DNA from: Planotetraspora kaengkrachanensis
GTDB taxonomy: Bacteria; Actinomycetota; Actinomycetes; Streptosporangiales; Streptosporangiaceae
Length of the DNA stretch: 64,000 nucleotides
Assembly: GCF_016862895.1 (NCBI RefSeq)
Contig: NZ_BONV01000018.1
Coordinates: forward strand, 1-64,000
Reading direction: 5' to 3'
The position numbers and the translations under genes are program-made. Under the pieces are notes generated by a model that was given only the letters and a program-made list of their open reading frames with translations, was not told the DNA's origin and did not search any database. Position 1 is the stretch's first letter. Every line of letters starts with the position of its first letter. Shown in pieces: positions 47,396 to 55,721 of the stretch.

Positions 47396-48516
47396 TGAAC
47401 CGACTTTTCCGGGGCGACGTCGAAGGCCCCGAGCTGCTGCAACGGGCCTTCTGGATGTCGTTCGGACTGCTGTTCCTGACCCCGGTCGGGGTGGCGGTGG
47501 CCCATTACGAGGGAACGCGGCGCTGGCTGGGCTTGGCGGCCATGGTGGTGTTCGCGCTGGCGTACTACGCGGCGGCGTTCGTGCGGTGGAGATGGGACGA
47601 CCCGTTCACGGTGCCGTCGGTGACGGTGCTGGGGACGTTCGCGCTGCTGGCGGCGGGGCTGCCACCGCTGTTCGGGCTCGACTGGCTGGGTCTGCCGATC
47701 TACCTGGCATTCGTGCTGGCGATGTCGCTGCCGCTGCGGTGGGCCCCGTTCGGGGTGCTGGGGTCGATGGCCGTGATAGCCGGGGACGGGGTGCTGGTCG
47801 GCGCCCCGGCCCCGATGATCGGCGGGTTCGCGCTGGTGCTACTGGCGTTCGGGATGATGATGGTCGCGCTCCGGCACTCGCGGACGCTGGTGGTGCAGCT
47901 GCGCGAGGCGCGCGGCGAGGTCGCCCGGCTCGCCGCCGCCGACGAGCGGCTGCGCATCGCCCGCGACCTGCACGACCTGCTCGGCCACAGCATGTCGCTG
48001 ATCGTGCTGAAGAGCGAGCTGGCGCGGCGGCTGGCCGACCGGGACCTGGTCCGCGCCGTCACCGAGATCGGCGACATCGAGTCGGTGGCGCGGTCCTCGC
48101 TGGCGGACGTGCGCGAGGCGATCTCCGGCTACCGGCGGCGTGACCTGGGCGAGGAACTGGACGGCGCGCGGGCGGTCCTGTCGGCGGCCGGGGTAGACAC
48201 GACGGTGCGGATGGCGGGCGCGCCCCTGCCGGAGGCGGCCGACGGCGTGTTCGGCTGGGCGGTGCGCGAGTCGGTCACCAACCTTGTCCGCCACGCACGC
48301 GCTTCCCGCTGCGTCATCGAGGTGGGACGCGACGGCGACGAGGCGGTGCTGGAGGTCCGCGACAACGGCCGGGCCAAGGGGAAGCACGTTCCGGGCAACG
48401 GCCTGAACGGCCTGTCCGAGCGCGTCGCGGCCGAGGGCGGCACGATGGAGTCCGGCCCGCTGCCGGGCGGCGGCTTCCGGGTCGCGGTCCGCGTTCCCGT
48501 AGGGTCTGCCTCATGA
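47395..48516 (+). CDS. Two-component sensor histidine kinase, DesK-like
   Basis: A 373-residue kinase. Five to six hydrophobic segments fill the first 155 residues, then a coiled coil, the phospho-acceptor region LRIARDLHDLLGHSMSLIVL, N-box RESVTNLVRHARA and G-box GNGLNGLSERVAAEGG. It overlaps the response regulator by 4 nt (ATGA). Its former upstream partner, a transporter, survives only as a C-terminal scrap. It lies between scar B and the intact tRNA-Ala. Confidence 0.92.
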   Translation: MNRLFRGDVEGPELLQRAFWMSFGLLFLTPVGVAVAHYEGTRRWLGLAAMVVFALAYYAAAFVRWRWDDPFTVPSVTVLGTFALLAAGLPPLFGLDWLGLPIYLAFVLAMSLPLRWAPFGVLGSMAVIAGDGVLVGAPAPMIGGFALVLLAFGMMMVALRHSRTLVVQLREARGEVARLAAADERLRIARDLHDLLGHSMSLIVLKSELARRLADRDLVRAVTEIGDIESVARSSLADVREAISGYRRRDLGEELDGARAVLSAAGVDTTVRMAGAPLPEAADGVFGWAVRESVTNLVRHARASRCVIEVGRDGDEAVLEVRDNGRAKGKHVPGNGLNGLSERVAAEGGTMESGPLPGGGFRVAVRVPVGSAS

Positions 48517-49157
48517 TCAGGGTCATGCTGGCGGAAGACCAGAACATAGTGCGGGGCGCGCTGGCGGCATTGCTCGGGCTGGAGGAGGACCTGGAGGTCG
48601 TCGCGGAGGCGGCGGGCGGCGACGAGGCGGTCGTCGCCGCCGAACGGGTGCGGCCCGACGTGGCGTTGCTGGACATCGAGATGCCCGGCAAGGACGGGCT
48701 GACCGCCACCGCCGAAATCCGGGCGGCGGTGCCCGGGTGCCGGGTGATGATCCTGACGACGTTCGGGCGGCCGGGCTACCTGCGGCGGGCCATGGAGGCG
48801 GGCGCGTCGGCGTTCCTGATCAAGGACGGACCGGCGCAGGAACTGGCGGCGACGATCCGGCGGGTCGTAGCCGGGGAGCGCGTCATCGACCCGGGGCTGG
48901 CGGCGGCCGCATTGAGCGCCGGACCCAACCCGCTGTCGCCGCGCGAACGGGACGTACTGGCGGCCGGGGCGGACGGGTCCACGATCGCCGACATCGCGGC
49001 CAGGCTCCACCTGTCGGAGGGGACCGTCCGCAACTACCTGTCGTCGGCGATCAACAAGGTCGGCGTACGCAACCGCATCGAGGCCGCCAAGGCGGCCGAG
49101 CGGAACGGATGGTTGTATACGCCATGCAACACGCTCGCGGCCAGCGCAGGGGCGTGA
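48513..49157 (+). CDS. NarL-type response regulator with integrase-derived C-terminus
   Basis: A 214-residue regulator: receiver domain with phospho-acceptor Asp54 (VALLDIEMP), and a LuxR helix-turn-helix (LSPRERDVLAAGADGSTIAD, SEGTVRNYLSSAINKVG). Members normally stop shortly after the EAAKAAERNGWL helix; here translation runs on with YTPCNTLAASAGA, which matches the NTLAASAGA block of tyrosine integrases, and stops at TGA 49155. The same frame continues after the stop as integrase (TRELLARMGHSS). So the native stop was lost by fusion to an integrase gene. Confidence 0.88.
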   Translation: MIRVMLAEDQNIVRGALAALLGLEEDLEVVAEAAGGDEAVVAAERVRPDVALLDIEMPGKDGLTATAEIRAAVPGCRVMILTTFGRPGYLRRAMEAGASAFLIKDGPAQELAATIRRVVAGERVIDPGLAAAALSAGPNPLSPRERDVLAAGADGSTIADIAARLHLSEGTVRNYLSSAINKVGVRNRIEAAKAAERNGWLYTPCNTLAASAGA

Positions 49158-49385
49158 ACGCGGGAACTGCTGGCGCGGATGGGTCACTCCAGCACGCGCG
49201 CCGCACTGATCTATCAACACTCGACGGACGCGCGACAGCGGGCCTCTGCGCAGAAGCTGAACGACGTAGCCCGAGGCGTCCTCGGCGAGATCATCGGGCA
49301 CACAACGGGCACGAAACCCCGAACAGCCCTACAGAAATCAAAAGCCCAGGCCGTTGACCTGGGCTTTCGTATGGGTGGAGCCTAG
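49158..49385 (+). pseudogene. C-terminal relic of a tyrosine integrase
   Basis: In the same frame as the response regulator, after its TGA, the DNA encodes TRELLARMGHSSTRAALIYQH: the HxxR-type motif MGHSSTRA and the catalytic Tyr (ALIYQH) of a tRNA-site integrase, then DARQRASAQKLNDVA and a tail that runs through the tRNA terminator and ends TAG in the tRNA 3' end. All upstream catalytic residues (Arg, Lys, HxxR first part) are missing, so it cannot act. Its position directly against tRNA-Ala is that of an integrated element's int gene. Confidence 0.85.
49341..49367. terminator. tRNA-Ala terminator
   Basis: A 10-bp stem aaagcccagg/cctgggcttt with a 7-nt loop lies immediately downstream of the tRNA on the minus strand; its U-tract on that strand is short. 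It also lies within the integrase relic. Confidence 0.75.
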
Positions 49386-49448
49386 GAGATTCGAACTCCT
49401 GACATCCTGCTTGCAAAGCAGGCGCTCTGCCAGCTGAGCTAAGGCCCC
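49376..49448 (-). tRNA. tRNA-Ala (anticodon TGC)
   Basis: 73 nt. The 7-bp acceptor stem includes the G3-U70 pair that identifies alanine tRNAs; D-loop AGCTCAGCTGGCAGAGC (within 20 nt), anticodon stem CCTGC/GCAGG around TTTGCAA, T-arm GAGTTCGAATCTC, discriminator A73. No CCA is encoded. Both partial copies to the left match its 3' 42 nt. It is the integration site of the accessory elements. Confidence 0.97.
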
Positions 49449-49594
49449 GAAAACAGTGCACTGACCTGGAACAACGCCACCCATGCCGCGAGTGTTCCGG
49501 ATGCACACCGTAGCAACAGCCCGGCCCTCGCGCCACTCGGCCGCGTCTGCCGCCGCGGAATGCGGTGGTTCCCCTGCGTGCCGCCGGTCAGGCG

Positions 49595-50308
49595 TCAGGC
49601 GGAGGTGACGATCTCGTTCGCGCCGACCTCGCTGCTGAGGACCAGCGAGGGGAAATCGGCGATCGAGTCGATGATGTGGGTCGCGCCGGCGCTGACCAGG
49701 CGGGCCCGGCTGTGGCCACCGGTCATCACTCCCGCGACGATCGAGGCGCCGGCCCGGCGCCCGCAGAGCATGTCGCTCTCAGAGTCTCCGGCCACGGCCA
49801 CCTCCCTGACGTCCTCGATCCCGGCTCGCAGGCCCGCCGTCAACACCAGGTCGGGATAGGGCCGTCCTCGCCCGGCGTCCTGCGGGCACAGCGCGAGATC
49901 GAGCTTGTCCGCCCACACGAGCGTGCTCAGCACCCGGCTGAGCGTGGACCGGCTGAAACCGGTGATGAGGGCGATCTTCACGCCCGCGGCGCGCAGCTTC
50001 TCCAGTGCCTCGACGGTTCCGGGCAGGGGAACCAGCCCGCTCCGGTCGATGGCCCCTTCATACGCGCGCTCGAACGTCAGGTTCGCGGCCCGGGCCTGGG
50101 CTTCGTTGTCCGGGAAGATCCCGTGGAAGACATCGATCTTCGGGCAGCCCCGGGACCGGTGCACATGCACCATGGCACGCGCGTATGCACTGGTCCCGGG
50201 AACGATGCCCTGTGTGGCGATCGCCTCGGCGAACGTCCGTTCCACCATGGCGATGTCACCGATCGTGGTTCCCGCAAGATCGAGGCAGGCCAGTTTCACG
50301 GGTGCCAT
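49595..50308 (-). CDS. HAD-superfamily hydrolase, phosphonatase-like
   Basis: A 237-residue HAD protein from ATG 50308. Motif I is LACLDLAGTTIGD with the catalytic Asp pair, motif II VKIALITGF(S), motif III with a conserved basic residue near GRGRPYPDLVL, motif IV VAVAGDSESDM. The DxAGT form of motif I and the helical cap resemble phosphonoacetaldehyde hydrolase and related phosphonatase-like enzymes. Substrate unknown. Confidence 0.85.
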   Translation of the reverse strand: MAPVKLACLDLAGTTIGDIAMVERTFAEAIATQGIVPGTSAYARAMVHVHRSRGCPKIDVFHGIFPDNEAQARAANLTFERAYEGAIDRSGLVPLPGTVEALEKLRAAGVKIALITGFSRSTLSRVLSTLVWADKLDLALCPQDAGRGRPYPDLVLTAGLRAGIEDVREVAVAGDSESDMLCGRRAGASIVAGVMTGGHSRARLVSAGATHIIDSIADFPSLVLSSEVGANEIVTSA

Positions 50309-50347
50309 TCCCGGACCCTTCCCACGATCAAGACCCATCTCGGGTTA

Positions 50348-50467
50348 TCAGTTCTCGCTACCTGTCGCCTCGGTCCACAGGTCGAGCTCGGCGCGGTTAG
50401 TCTGCACCTTGCGCCAGACCAGCAGCCCCCCGAGAGCGACCAGCGCGAGAACGAGCAGCTTCTTCAC
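50348..50467 (-). CDS. DLW-39 family small protein
   Basis: A 39-residue protein from GTG 50467 with AGTGGGG upstream. One N-terminal hydrophobic segment (KKLLVLALVALGGLLVW), then a charged tail with the diagnostic ELDLW. The 39-residue length and DLW motif match the actinobacterial DLW-39 family, whose genes are usually close to gyrA and tRNA-Ala/Ile genes; here tRNA-Ala is 0.9 kb away. Function unknown; membrane-associated by the helix. Confidence 0.8.
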   Translation of the reverse strand: MKKLLVLALVALGGLLVWRKVQTNRAELDLWTEATGSEN

Positions 50468-50489
50468 GGTGTGACCCCACTTCTCAACG

Positions 50490-50510
50490 GTCTCACCTGC
50501 CGGGTGAGAC
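50490..50510. promoter_or_regulatory. Inverted repeat upstream of DLW-39
   Basis: gtctcacc-N5-ggtgagac, 8-bp perfect arms, 23 bp ahead of the DLW-39 start. A second near-palindrome (gcatgccgtacggcgtgc, 50618-50635) lies further up. No gene is visible in 50511-50793. Confidence 0.5.
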
Positions 50511-50793
50511 AACGCCCGGTTCTACGGTTCTCTGCAGCCTAGCAAGGGTTCGGCGCGTGACCCTGATTGCTTGAGAATCGGTTGCACCAGATCGATAATT
50601 AACGACCCGCCCGCCGGGCATGCCGTACGGCGTGCGCGACCGGTAGGTGAATCATGACTGCCCAGGTCACACCTTCATTAACCCTCGCGGCGCCCCGCCG
50701 CCGAGCGGTTGTGAGGGCCTGGTTTCGGATGACACGCCACCGCTCCGCCGTGAGCATAAGGCCGTCCGGGCCGGCGAAAAGGCTCCGGCGGCT

Positions 50794-51189
50794 TCAGGGA
50801 AGCTTCGTGCAAAGCCGCAAGGTCGTGCCGTGTGGCCCCGTCCTCACCTCCCGTCTGGCCAGTCGGTTCATCAGCCACAGTCCACGCCCGCCGAAGTCGA
50901 ACCGGGTCGACGGATAGTCGCGGTCAAGGGCTTGGGCGGGGATGCCGGGCCCCCCGTCGGACACTTCACAGATCAGCAGACCCGAATCGACCCACATGGC
51001 GATCCCGCGCGGCGGCAGGCCGTGCCGTACCGCGTTGGTCAGGGCTTCATGGACGGCCAGCACGAAGTCCTCCAGCGCGGCGCCTCCGAGCCCGGCGTCG
51101 CGCGCGGACTCCGTGACGAGATGCCGCACCCTGGTGATCGAACCCAGTTCGAACTCCAAGGTGAGCAGGCTGCTCACCAACGTCATCAT
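50794..51189 (-). CDS. RsbW-like ATP-binding protein
   Basis: A 131-residue GHKL ATPase domain: N-box FVLAVHEALTNAVRHGLP (near residue 45) and G-box FGGRGLWLMNRLA (near residue 100). Such proteins are anti-sigma or regulatory kinases. It lies downstream, in the same direction, of an Scr1-type XRE regulator and a DUF397 gene, a typical WhiJ-like set. Confidence 0.88.
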   Translation of the reverse strand: MMTLVSSLLTLEFELGSITRVRHLVTESARDAGLGGAALEDFVLAVHEALTNAVRHGLPPRGIAMWVDSGLLICEVSDGGPGIPAQALDRDYPSTRFDFGGRGLWLMNRLARREVRTGPHGTTLRLCTKLP

Positions 51190-51331
51190 CGCCTTCCGCT
51201 TTCACACAGTGGCAACTCTCCCCTTACCACCGATGCACGACTGACACATCTCATTCGCCGGCCGGGTGCTCTCCCCGGCGTGACAAAGCCGTGGCCGACG
51301 AGGCCACGGGGGACGGCGGGACGCGGCGGGC

Positions 51332-52237
51332 TCAGAGGTCCACTGAGATCTCGTGAAGGATGCGGCGGGAGTCCGTCGCCGGCCCGGCGGTGATGCAGAG
51401 GCGTTCCATGACCGCGAGATAGTGGTCGACGTCGTCGCGTTTGTCTAGATAGACCGCGCTGGTGAGCTGTTCGAGGTAGACGACGTCGGGGAGGTCGCGG
51501 TCGGCGAAGCGCACGATGCTGAAAGGTCCCCCCGCGGCCGCGTGACCGCCGGCGCTGAACGGAACCACCTGCAGGGTGACCTCGGGCCTGGCCACCAGGT
51601 CCAGGAGGCGGGCGATCTGCCCCCGCATGACGGCCGGGCCGCCGGGCGAGCGCCGCAGGACCGACTCGTCGACGACCGCCCAGACGTGCGGCGGGTTCGG
51701 GCCGGTGAGCACCCGCTGGCGGGCCATCCGGAACTCGACGCGTCGCTCGACGTCCTCCGGACGGGCGTCGGGGTGTCCGAGCCGGATCACCGATCGCGCG
51801 TAGTCCTCGGTCTGCAGCAGTCCGGGTACGAACTGGACCTCGTAGTTCCTGATCCCGGTGGCCGCCTGCTCGAGGCCGACGTACATCTCGAACCACGAGG
51901 GGACGATGTCGCCGTAGTTGTGCCACCAGCCGGGGACGCCGGCCTCGGACACGAGGGTCAGCATGGCGGCCCGTTCGGCCTCGTCGGCCACGCCGTACAG
52001 GGTGAGCAGGTCCGCGACGTCGCGCCCTCGGACGCTCACGCGGCCCAGCTCCATTCGGCTGATCTTGGAATGTGAGGCGCGGATGGCGTGCCCGGCCTCT
52101 TCGAGCGTGATGTTCCTGCTCTCACGCAGGCGGCGCAGCTGGGTGCCCAGGAGGATCCGCAGGACCGTGGACGTTCGAGGTGGTGCGGTGGGGGTGCGCG
52201 GGTGTGGCTGTGCGCCCTCCGTCGGGGCCGTAGTCAT
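51332..52237 (-). CDS. Scr1-type XRE regulator with DUF5753 ligand domain
   Basis: A 301-residue protein. XRE helix-turn-helix (residues about 30-90: LGTQLRRLRESRNITLEEAG, HSKISRMELGRVSVR) and the DUF5753 sensing domain (YVGLEQAATGIRNYEVQFVP, GLLQTEDYARSVIR). Scr1/WhiJ proteins in Streptomyces regulate development and antibiotic production and act with DUF397 (AbaA/BldB-like) partners; one is adjacent here. The intergenic 52238-52316 lies between them. Confidence 0.92.
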   Translation of the reverse strand: MTTAPTEGAQPHPRTPTAPPRTSTVLRILLGTQLRRLRESRNITLEEAGHAIRASHSKISRMELGRVSVRGRDVADLLTLYGVADEAERAAMLTLVSEAGVPGWWHNYGDIVPSWFEMYVGLEQAATGIRNYEVQFVPGLLQTEDYARSVIRLGHPDARPEDVERRVEFRMARQRVLTGPNPPHVWAVVDESVLRRSPGGPAVMRGQIARLLDLVARPEVTLQVVPFSAGGHAAAGGPFSIVRFADRDLPDVVYLEQLTSAVYLDKRDDVDHYLAVMERLCITAGPATDSRRILHEISVDL

Positions 52238-52316
52238 TCCAGGTCCTTTTGGGCCGCTCCAATGATTTACGCCTCGTTAACGATACCGGCGCGGCCCTTT
52301 TTGGCAAGCCGTAATG

Positions 52317-52556
52317 CTAGTCCTCGATGAAATCGTCGAAATCGCCATTTTCAACGGAGTGCGCGAAGGCAACAAAGTCGTCGCGCGTGTAAACGAGAAC
52401 GGGCCCCGCCGCGTCTCGTGAATTCCTGACGGCCAGCCTCCCGTCGGGGAGTTCGGCGATCTCCACGCAGTTGCCGTCGGGGTTGCTGTGACTGCTCTTG
52501 CGCCAGACGAGGCCGGGCAGGCTCGACGCGTTCATTCCGTTGCGGATCTCCGTCAT
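52317..52556 (-). CDS. DUF397 domain protein (WhiJ-partner type)
   Basis: A 79-residue protein from ATG 52556 with GGAGGTGAGG upstream. The DUF397 core is LVWRKSSHSNPDGNCVEIA, LAVRNSRDAAGP and DDFVAFAHSV, followed by an acidic end. DUF397 proteins partner Scr1-like regulators (the downstream gene). It is divergent from the ATPase gene at 52715. Confidence 0.92.
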   Translation of the reverse strand: MTEIRNGMNASSLPGLVWRKSSHSNPDGNCVEIAELPDGRLAVRNSRDAAGPVLVYTRDDFVAFAHSVENGDFDDFIED

Positions 52557-52714
52557 CGGGGACCTCACCTCCGGTTCACCGGTCAGGATACGGCTCGATG
52601 CCCCGGCAACGGCCTGCACGTGCATCCGCACTTGCACAAGGACCTCAAAAGGGAGCATTATTACTAACCGCTTCATCTCATCACATACCTCACAGGGACC
52701 GCACAGAGCTCTCG

Positions 52715-53281
52715 ATGACTGGCTTTCGGACGGACGGCGCCTCCCTCGTGGAAGCGGACGGCGACGCCTGGGAACGGTGGTCCGACCTCGCCGACCAGGC
52801 GTTTCCGATCGGCCGTGCATGGCCGTGGGAAGCCGTGGAGCGGGACGGCGGGCAGCGTGAGCTGGAGGTCGCGGCGCACGAATGCCACCGCGACATCACC
52901 GCCGCCCGTGCGGCGCGGCACTTCACGACGGGCATGTTGCGGACCTGGGCCATGCCGGACATCGTCGACGACGCCTCATTGGCGGTCAGCGAACTCGTGG
53001 CCAACGCCGTCGGCCACGGTCTGCGCCGGCCGACCTCCGAGCCCCACCCCGTACGGCTGTACCTCTTCCGGTCGCGTCATTCGGTGGTGTGCATGGTCAC
53101 CGATCCGAGCAACGACCCGCCGATCCTGCGCGCCCCCGACCACGTCGCGGAGAACGGCCGGGGTCTCCAGCTGATCGCCTCCGTGAGCCACCGATGGGGG
53201 TGGACGCCGCTGCGCCCTCTGGGCAAGGCGGTCTGGGCGGGTTTCATCGACAGGACCATTCGCCGGCCGTCCTGCCGCTGA
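52715..53281 (+). CDS. RsbW-like ATP-binding protein
   Basis: A 188-residue protein from ATG 52715. The GHKL ATPase lies in residues about 60-185: N-box LAVSELVANAVGHGL and G-box ENGRGLQLIASVSHRW. The N-terminal 55 residues (MTGFRTDGASLVEADGDAWE) differ from ordinary RsbW and look like an added segment. Divergent from DUF397, the third ATPase of this kind in the window. Confidence 0.87.
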   Translation: MTGFRTDGASLVEADGDAWERWSDLADQAFPIGRAWPWEAVERDGGQRELEVAAHECHRDITAARAARHFTTGMLRTWAMPDIVDDASLAVSELVANAVGHGLRRPTSEPHPVRLYLFRSRHSVVCMVTDPSNDPPILRAPDHVAENGRGLQLIASVSHRWGWTPLRPLGKAVWAGFIDRTIRRPSCR

Positions 53282-53402
53282 CGGAAAACGCCGGGAAAAC
53301 ATTTCCGGGGTCTCGGAAACAGAATTCGAATTTCCATTCCCGAGGACGCCTGCCCATTCGGCGGAAATCTCTTCCGCGCCCGAAGCCCCCGCTGGAAAGC
53401 CG

Positions 53403-53792
53403 TTGACGCGACGGCTCGACCGCCGGCTCGGGCGAATGTCACCGAAGGCCCGCACTCCCCGGCCGGGATTCACGACTGAACCCGACGACATCCGGGTGAT
53501 GTCCGGGTGGTTGCGATCCTGGCAGGTCGAGGTGCCGACCGGGGGCGTCGACATGGGTCACGACATGCCGGGGATGATCTCCAAGACGCAGATCCTTGCA
53601 CTCGAGGGCAGGTCAGGCGCCGACTTCGACCGGTTGTGGCTCTCGGTCCTGGCCAAGCACCTGGACGCCGGCGTCGCGATGGCCGAGAAGGTCGCCGGCT
53701 CAGGCGCACACCAGGGGACCAAGGATCTGGCCGAGAAGATCGTCACAACGCGGCGAGCCCAGATCGAGCAGATCGTCGACCGCCTTCCCTAG
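53403..53792 (+). pseudogene. DUF305-family gene relic
   Basis: A 129-codon frame. From residue about 30 it matches the second half of DUF305 proteins (DIRVMSGWLRSWQVEVP, DMGHDMPGMIS, DLAEKIVTTRRAQIEQI). The signal peptide and first metal-binding helix of the family are missing, and the usual HHxxAxxMA motif is degraded to KHLDAGVAMA. No good start codon: the frame is preceded by a TTG at 53403. Probably non-functional. Confidence 0.65.
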
Positions 53793-53793
53793 G

Positions 53794-55617
53794 TCAGCCG
53801 AGGGTTCGGTCGAGATTGAAGGCCGCACTGATCAGCGCGAGATGCGTGAACGCCTGGGGGAAGTTGCCGAGTTGCTCCCCCGTGTGCCCGATCTGCTCCG
53901 CGTACAGCCCCAGGTGGTTGGCGTAGGTCAGCATCTTCTCGAACGCCAGCCTGGCCTCGTCGAGCTGCCCCGCACGCGTCAGGGCCTCGACGTACCAGAA
54001 CGAGCAGATGGAGAAGGTCCCCTCGTCGCCCCGCAGGCCGTCCGGGCTGGCCTCGGGGTCATAGCGGTAGACCAGCGAGTCGGAGACCAGTTGCCTGCCC
54101 AGCGCGTCCAGTGTGGACAGCCACTTGGGATCGGTCGGTGAGACGAACATGGTCAACGGCATCATGAGGACGGCCGCGTCGAGCACGTCCTCGTCGTAGT
54201 GCTGGACGAACGCCTTCATGGTGGGGCACCAGCCGCGTCGCATGATCTGCCGGTAAACGGCGTCGCGGGCCTCGCGCCAGCGCTCGAGCTCGGCGGGCAG
54301 CCCCCGCCGCAGGGCCATCCTGATGGCGCGCTCGATCGCGACCCAGCACATCAGCCGGGAGTAGACGAAGTTCTTGCGGCCGCCGCGGGTCTCCCAGATG
54401 CCCTCGTCCGGCCGATCCCAGTTCTCGCAGACCCAGTCGACGATCACGCACACCTGGTCCCATCGGTCGCTGGAGATGGGCCGTCCCCACTTGTCGTAGA
54501 GGTAGATGGAGTCGATGAGCGCTCCGTAGATGTCGAGTTGGAGCTGGTCGACGGCGCCGTTCCCGGTTCTGACCGGACCCGAGCCCTGGTATCCCTCGAG
54601 ATGCCCGAGCTCACGTTCCGGCAGGTCCCGCCGTCCGTCGATGCCGTACATGATCTGCAGGGGGCCTACGGTGCCCGCGTCGCACAACGTGACGTTGGTG
54701 GCGAGGAAGTCGATGAAGGCCTCCGCTTCACTGACGAATCCCAGCCTGAGCAGCGAGTACACGCAGAACGCGGCATCGCGGATCCACACGTAGCGGTAGT
54801 CCCAGTTGCGCTCCCCGCCGATCCGCTCCGGCAGGCTGGTGGTGGGGGCGGCGACGATTCCCCCGGTCGGGGCGTAGGTGAGCAGCTTCAGCGTCAGGGC
54901 GGAACGGTGGACCATCTCCCGCCACCGGCCGCGATAGCGGGACGAGGACAACCAGTTCCGCCAGAACTTCACGGTCGCCGCGAACTGGTGCTCGGCCTCG
55001 GTGAGCGGACAGCCCTTCATCTCGACGTCTTCGCAGACACGGTCGAGCGCGAAGACGGCCGACTCGCCCTCGATGAGCTTGAACTCCGACCACACGTCCG
55101 TGCCGTCACTCTCCATGGGCACGCTGGTGGTCAGCGCGAGGCTGAGCGAGGGCGCCTCGAACACCGCCCGATGGCCGTCGACGGACAACGTGTGCGGCTC
55201 GGTGCCGTAGGCGAACCGGGGGGCGACCCGCGCCCGGAAGGGCAGCGAGCCCCGCACGCACAGGACGCGCCGGATCAGGCGGTGCCTGTCCACCTCGCGC
55301 GATTCGTCCTCGACGGGCATGAAGTCCTGGATCTCCCCCACCCCGTCGGGGGCGTAGAAGCGGGTGATCAGGACATTCGTGTCGGGGAAGTAGAACTGCT
55401 TCGTCCGTGACGGCACGCAGGCGGCCAGTTCGAACGACCCCCCGCGGTCGGCGTCGAGGATCGACCCGAACACGCTCGGGGCGTCGAAGCGCGGGCAGCA
55501 GTACCAGTCGATCGTGCCGTTGGTGCCGACCAGCGCCACAGTACGAAGGTCGCCGATCAGCCCGTGATCGGCGATGGGCAGGTAGCGGGAGCCCGTAGGT
55601 GGTCCGGATTGCGTCAT
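53794..55617 (-). CDS. Glycoside hydrolase family 15 (glucoamylase/trehalase-like)
   Basis: A 607-residue GH15 protein. An N-terminal beta-sandwich ([40 protein letters not shown]) precedes the (alpha/alpha)6 barrel, with the family signature [20 protein letters not shown] and the C-terminal [16 protein letters not shown] that carries the catalytic base. No signal peptide is seen, so it is likely cytoplasmic, like the actinobacterial glucoamylase/trehalase-type enzymes that act on trehalose or maltose. GAGGG precedes ATG 55617. Confidence 0.92.
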   Translation of the reverse strand: MTQSGPPTGSRYLPIADHGLIGDLRTVALVGTNGTIDWYCCPRFDAPSVFGSILDADRGGSFELAACVPSRTKQFYFPDTNVLITRFYAPDGVGEIQDFMPVEDESREVDRHRLIRRVLCVRGSLPFRARVAPRFAYGTEPHTLSVDGHRAVFEAPSLSLALTTSVPMESDGTDVWSEFKLIEGESAVFALDRVCEDVEMKGCPLTEAEHQFAATVKFWRNWLSSSRYRGRWREMVHRSALTLKLLTYAPTGGIVAAPTTSLPERIGGERNWDYRYVWIRDAAFCVYSLLRLGFVSEAEAFIDFLATNVTLCDAGTVGPLQIMYGIDGRRDLPERELGHLEGYQGSGPVRTGNGAVDQLQLDIYGALIDSIYLYDKWGRPISSDRWDQVCVIVDWVCENWDRPDEGIWETRGGRKNFVYSRLMCWVAIERAIRMALRRGLPAELERWREARDAVYRQIMRRGWCPTMKAFVQHYDEDVLDAAVLMMPLTMFVSPTDPKWLSTLDALGRQLVSDSLVYRYDPEASPDGLRGDEGTFSICSFWYVEALTRAGQLDEARLAFEKMLTYANHLGLYAEQIGHTGEQLGNFPQAFTHLALISAAFNLDRTLG

Positions 55618-55721
55618 ATCGGCCCTCTTGTCACCGAATTCCTTTCACGCTATTGCGCGTGCGCGGTCCTCCAGGTCTGCCCCGGACCAAGCAGAGGCCA
55701 GCATTTCCCCAACCCGGACGC

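Noticed and set aside
52557-52820. N-terminal extension of the DUF397 protein to 52820
   Set aside because: The extra 88 residues are low-complexity and antisense-like, and a strong GGAGG ribosome site precedes the ATG at 52556.
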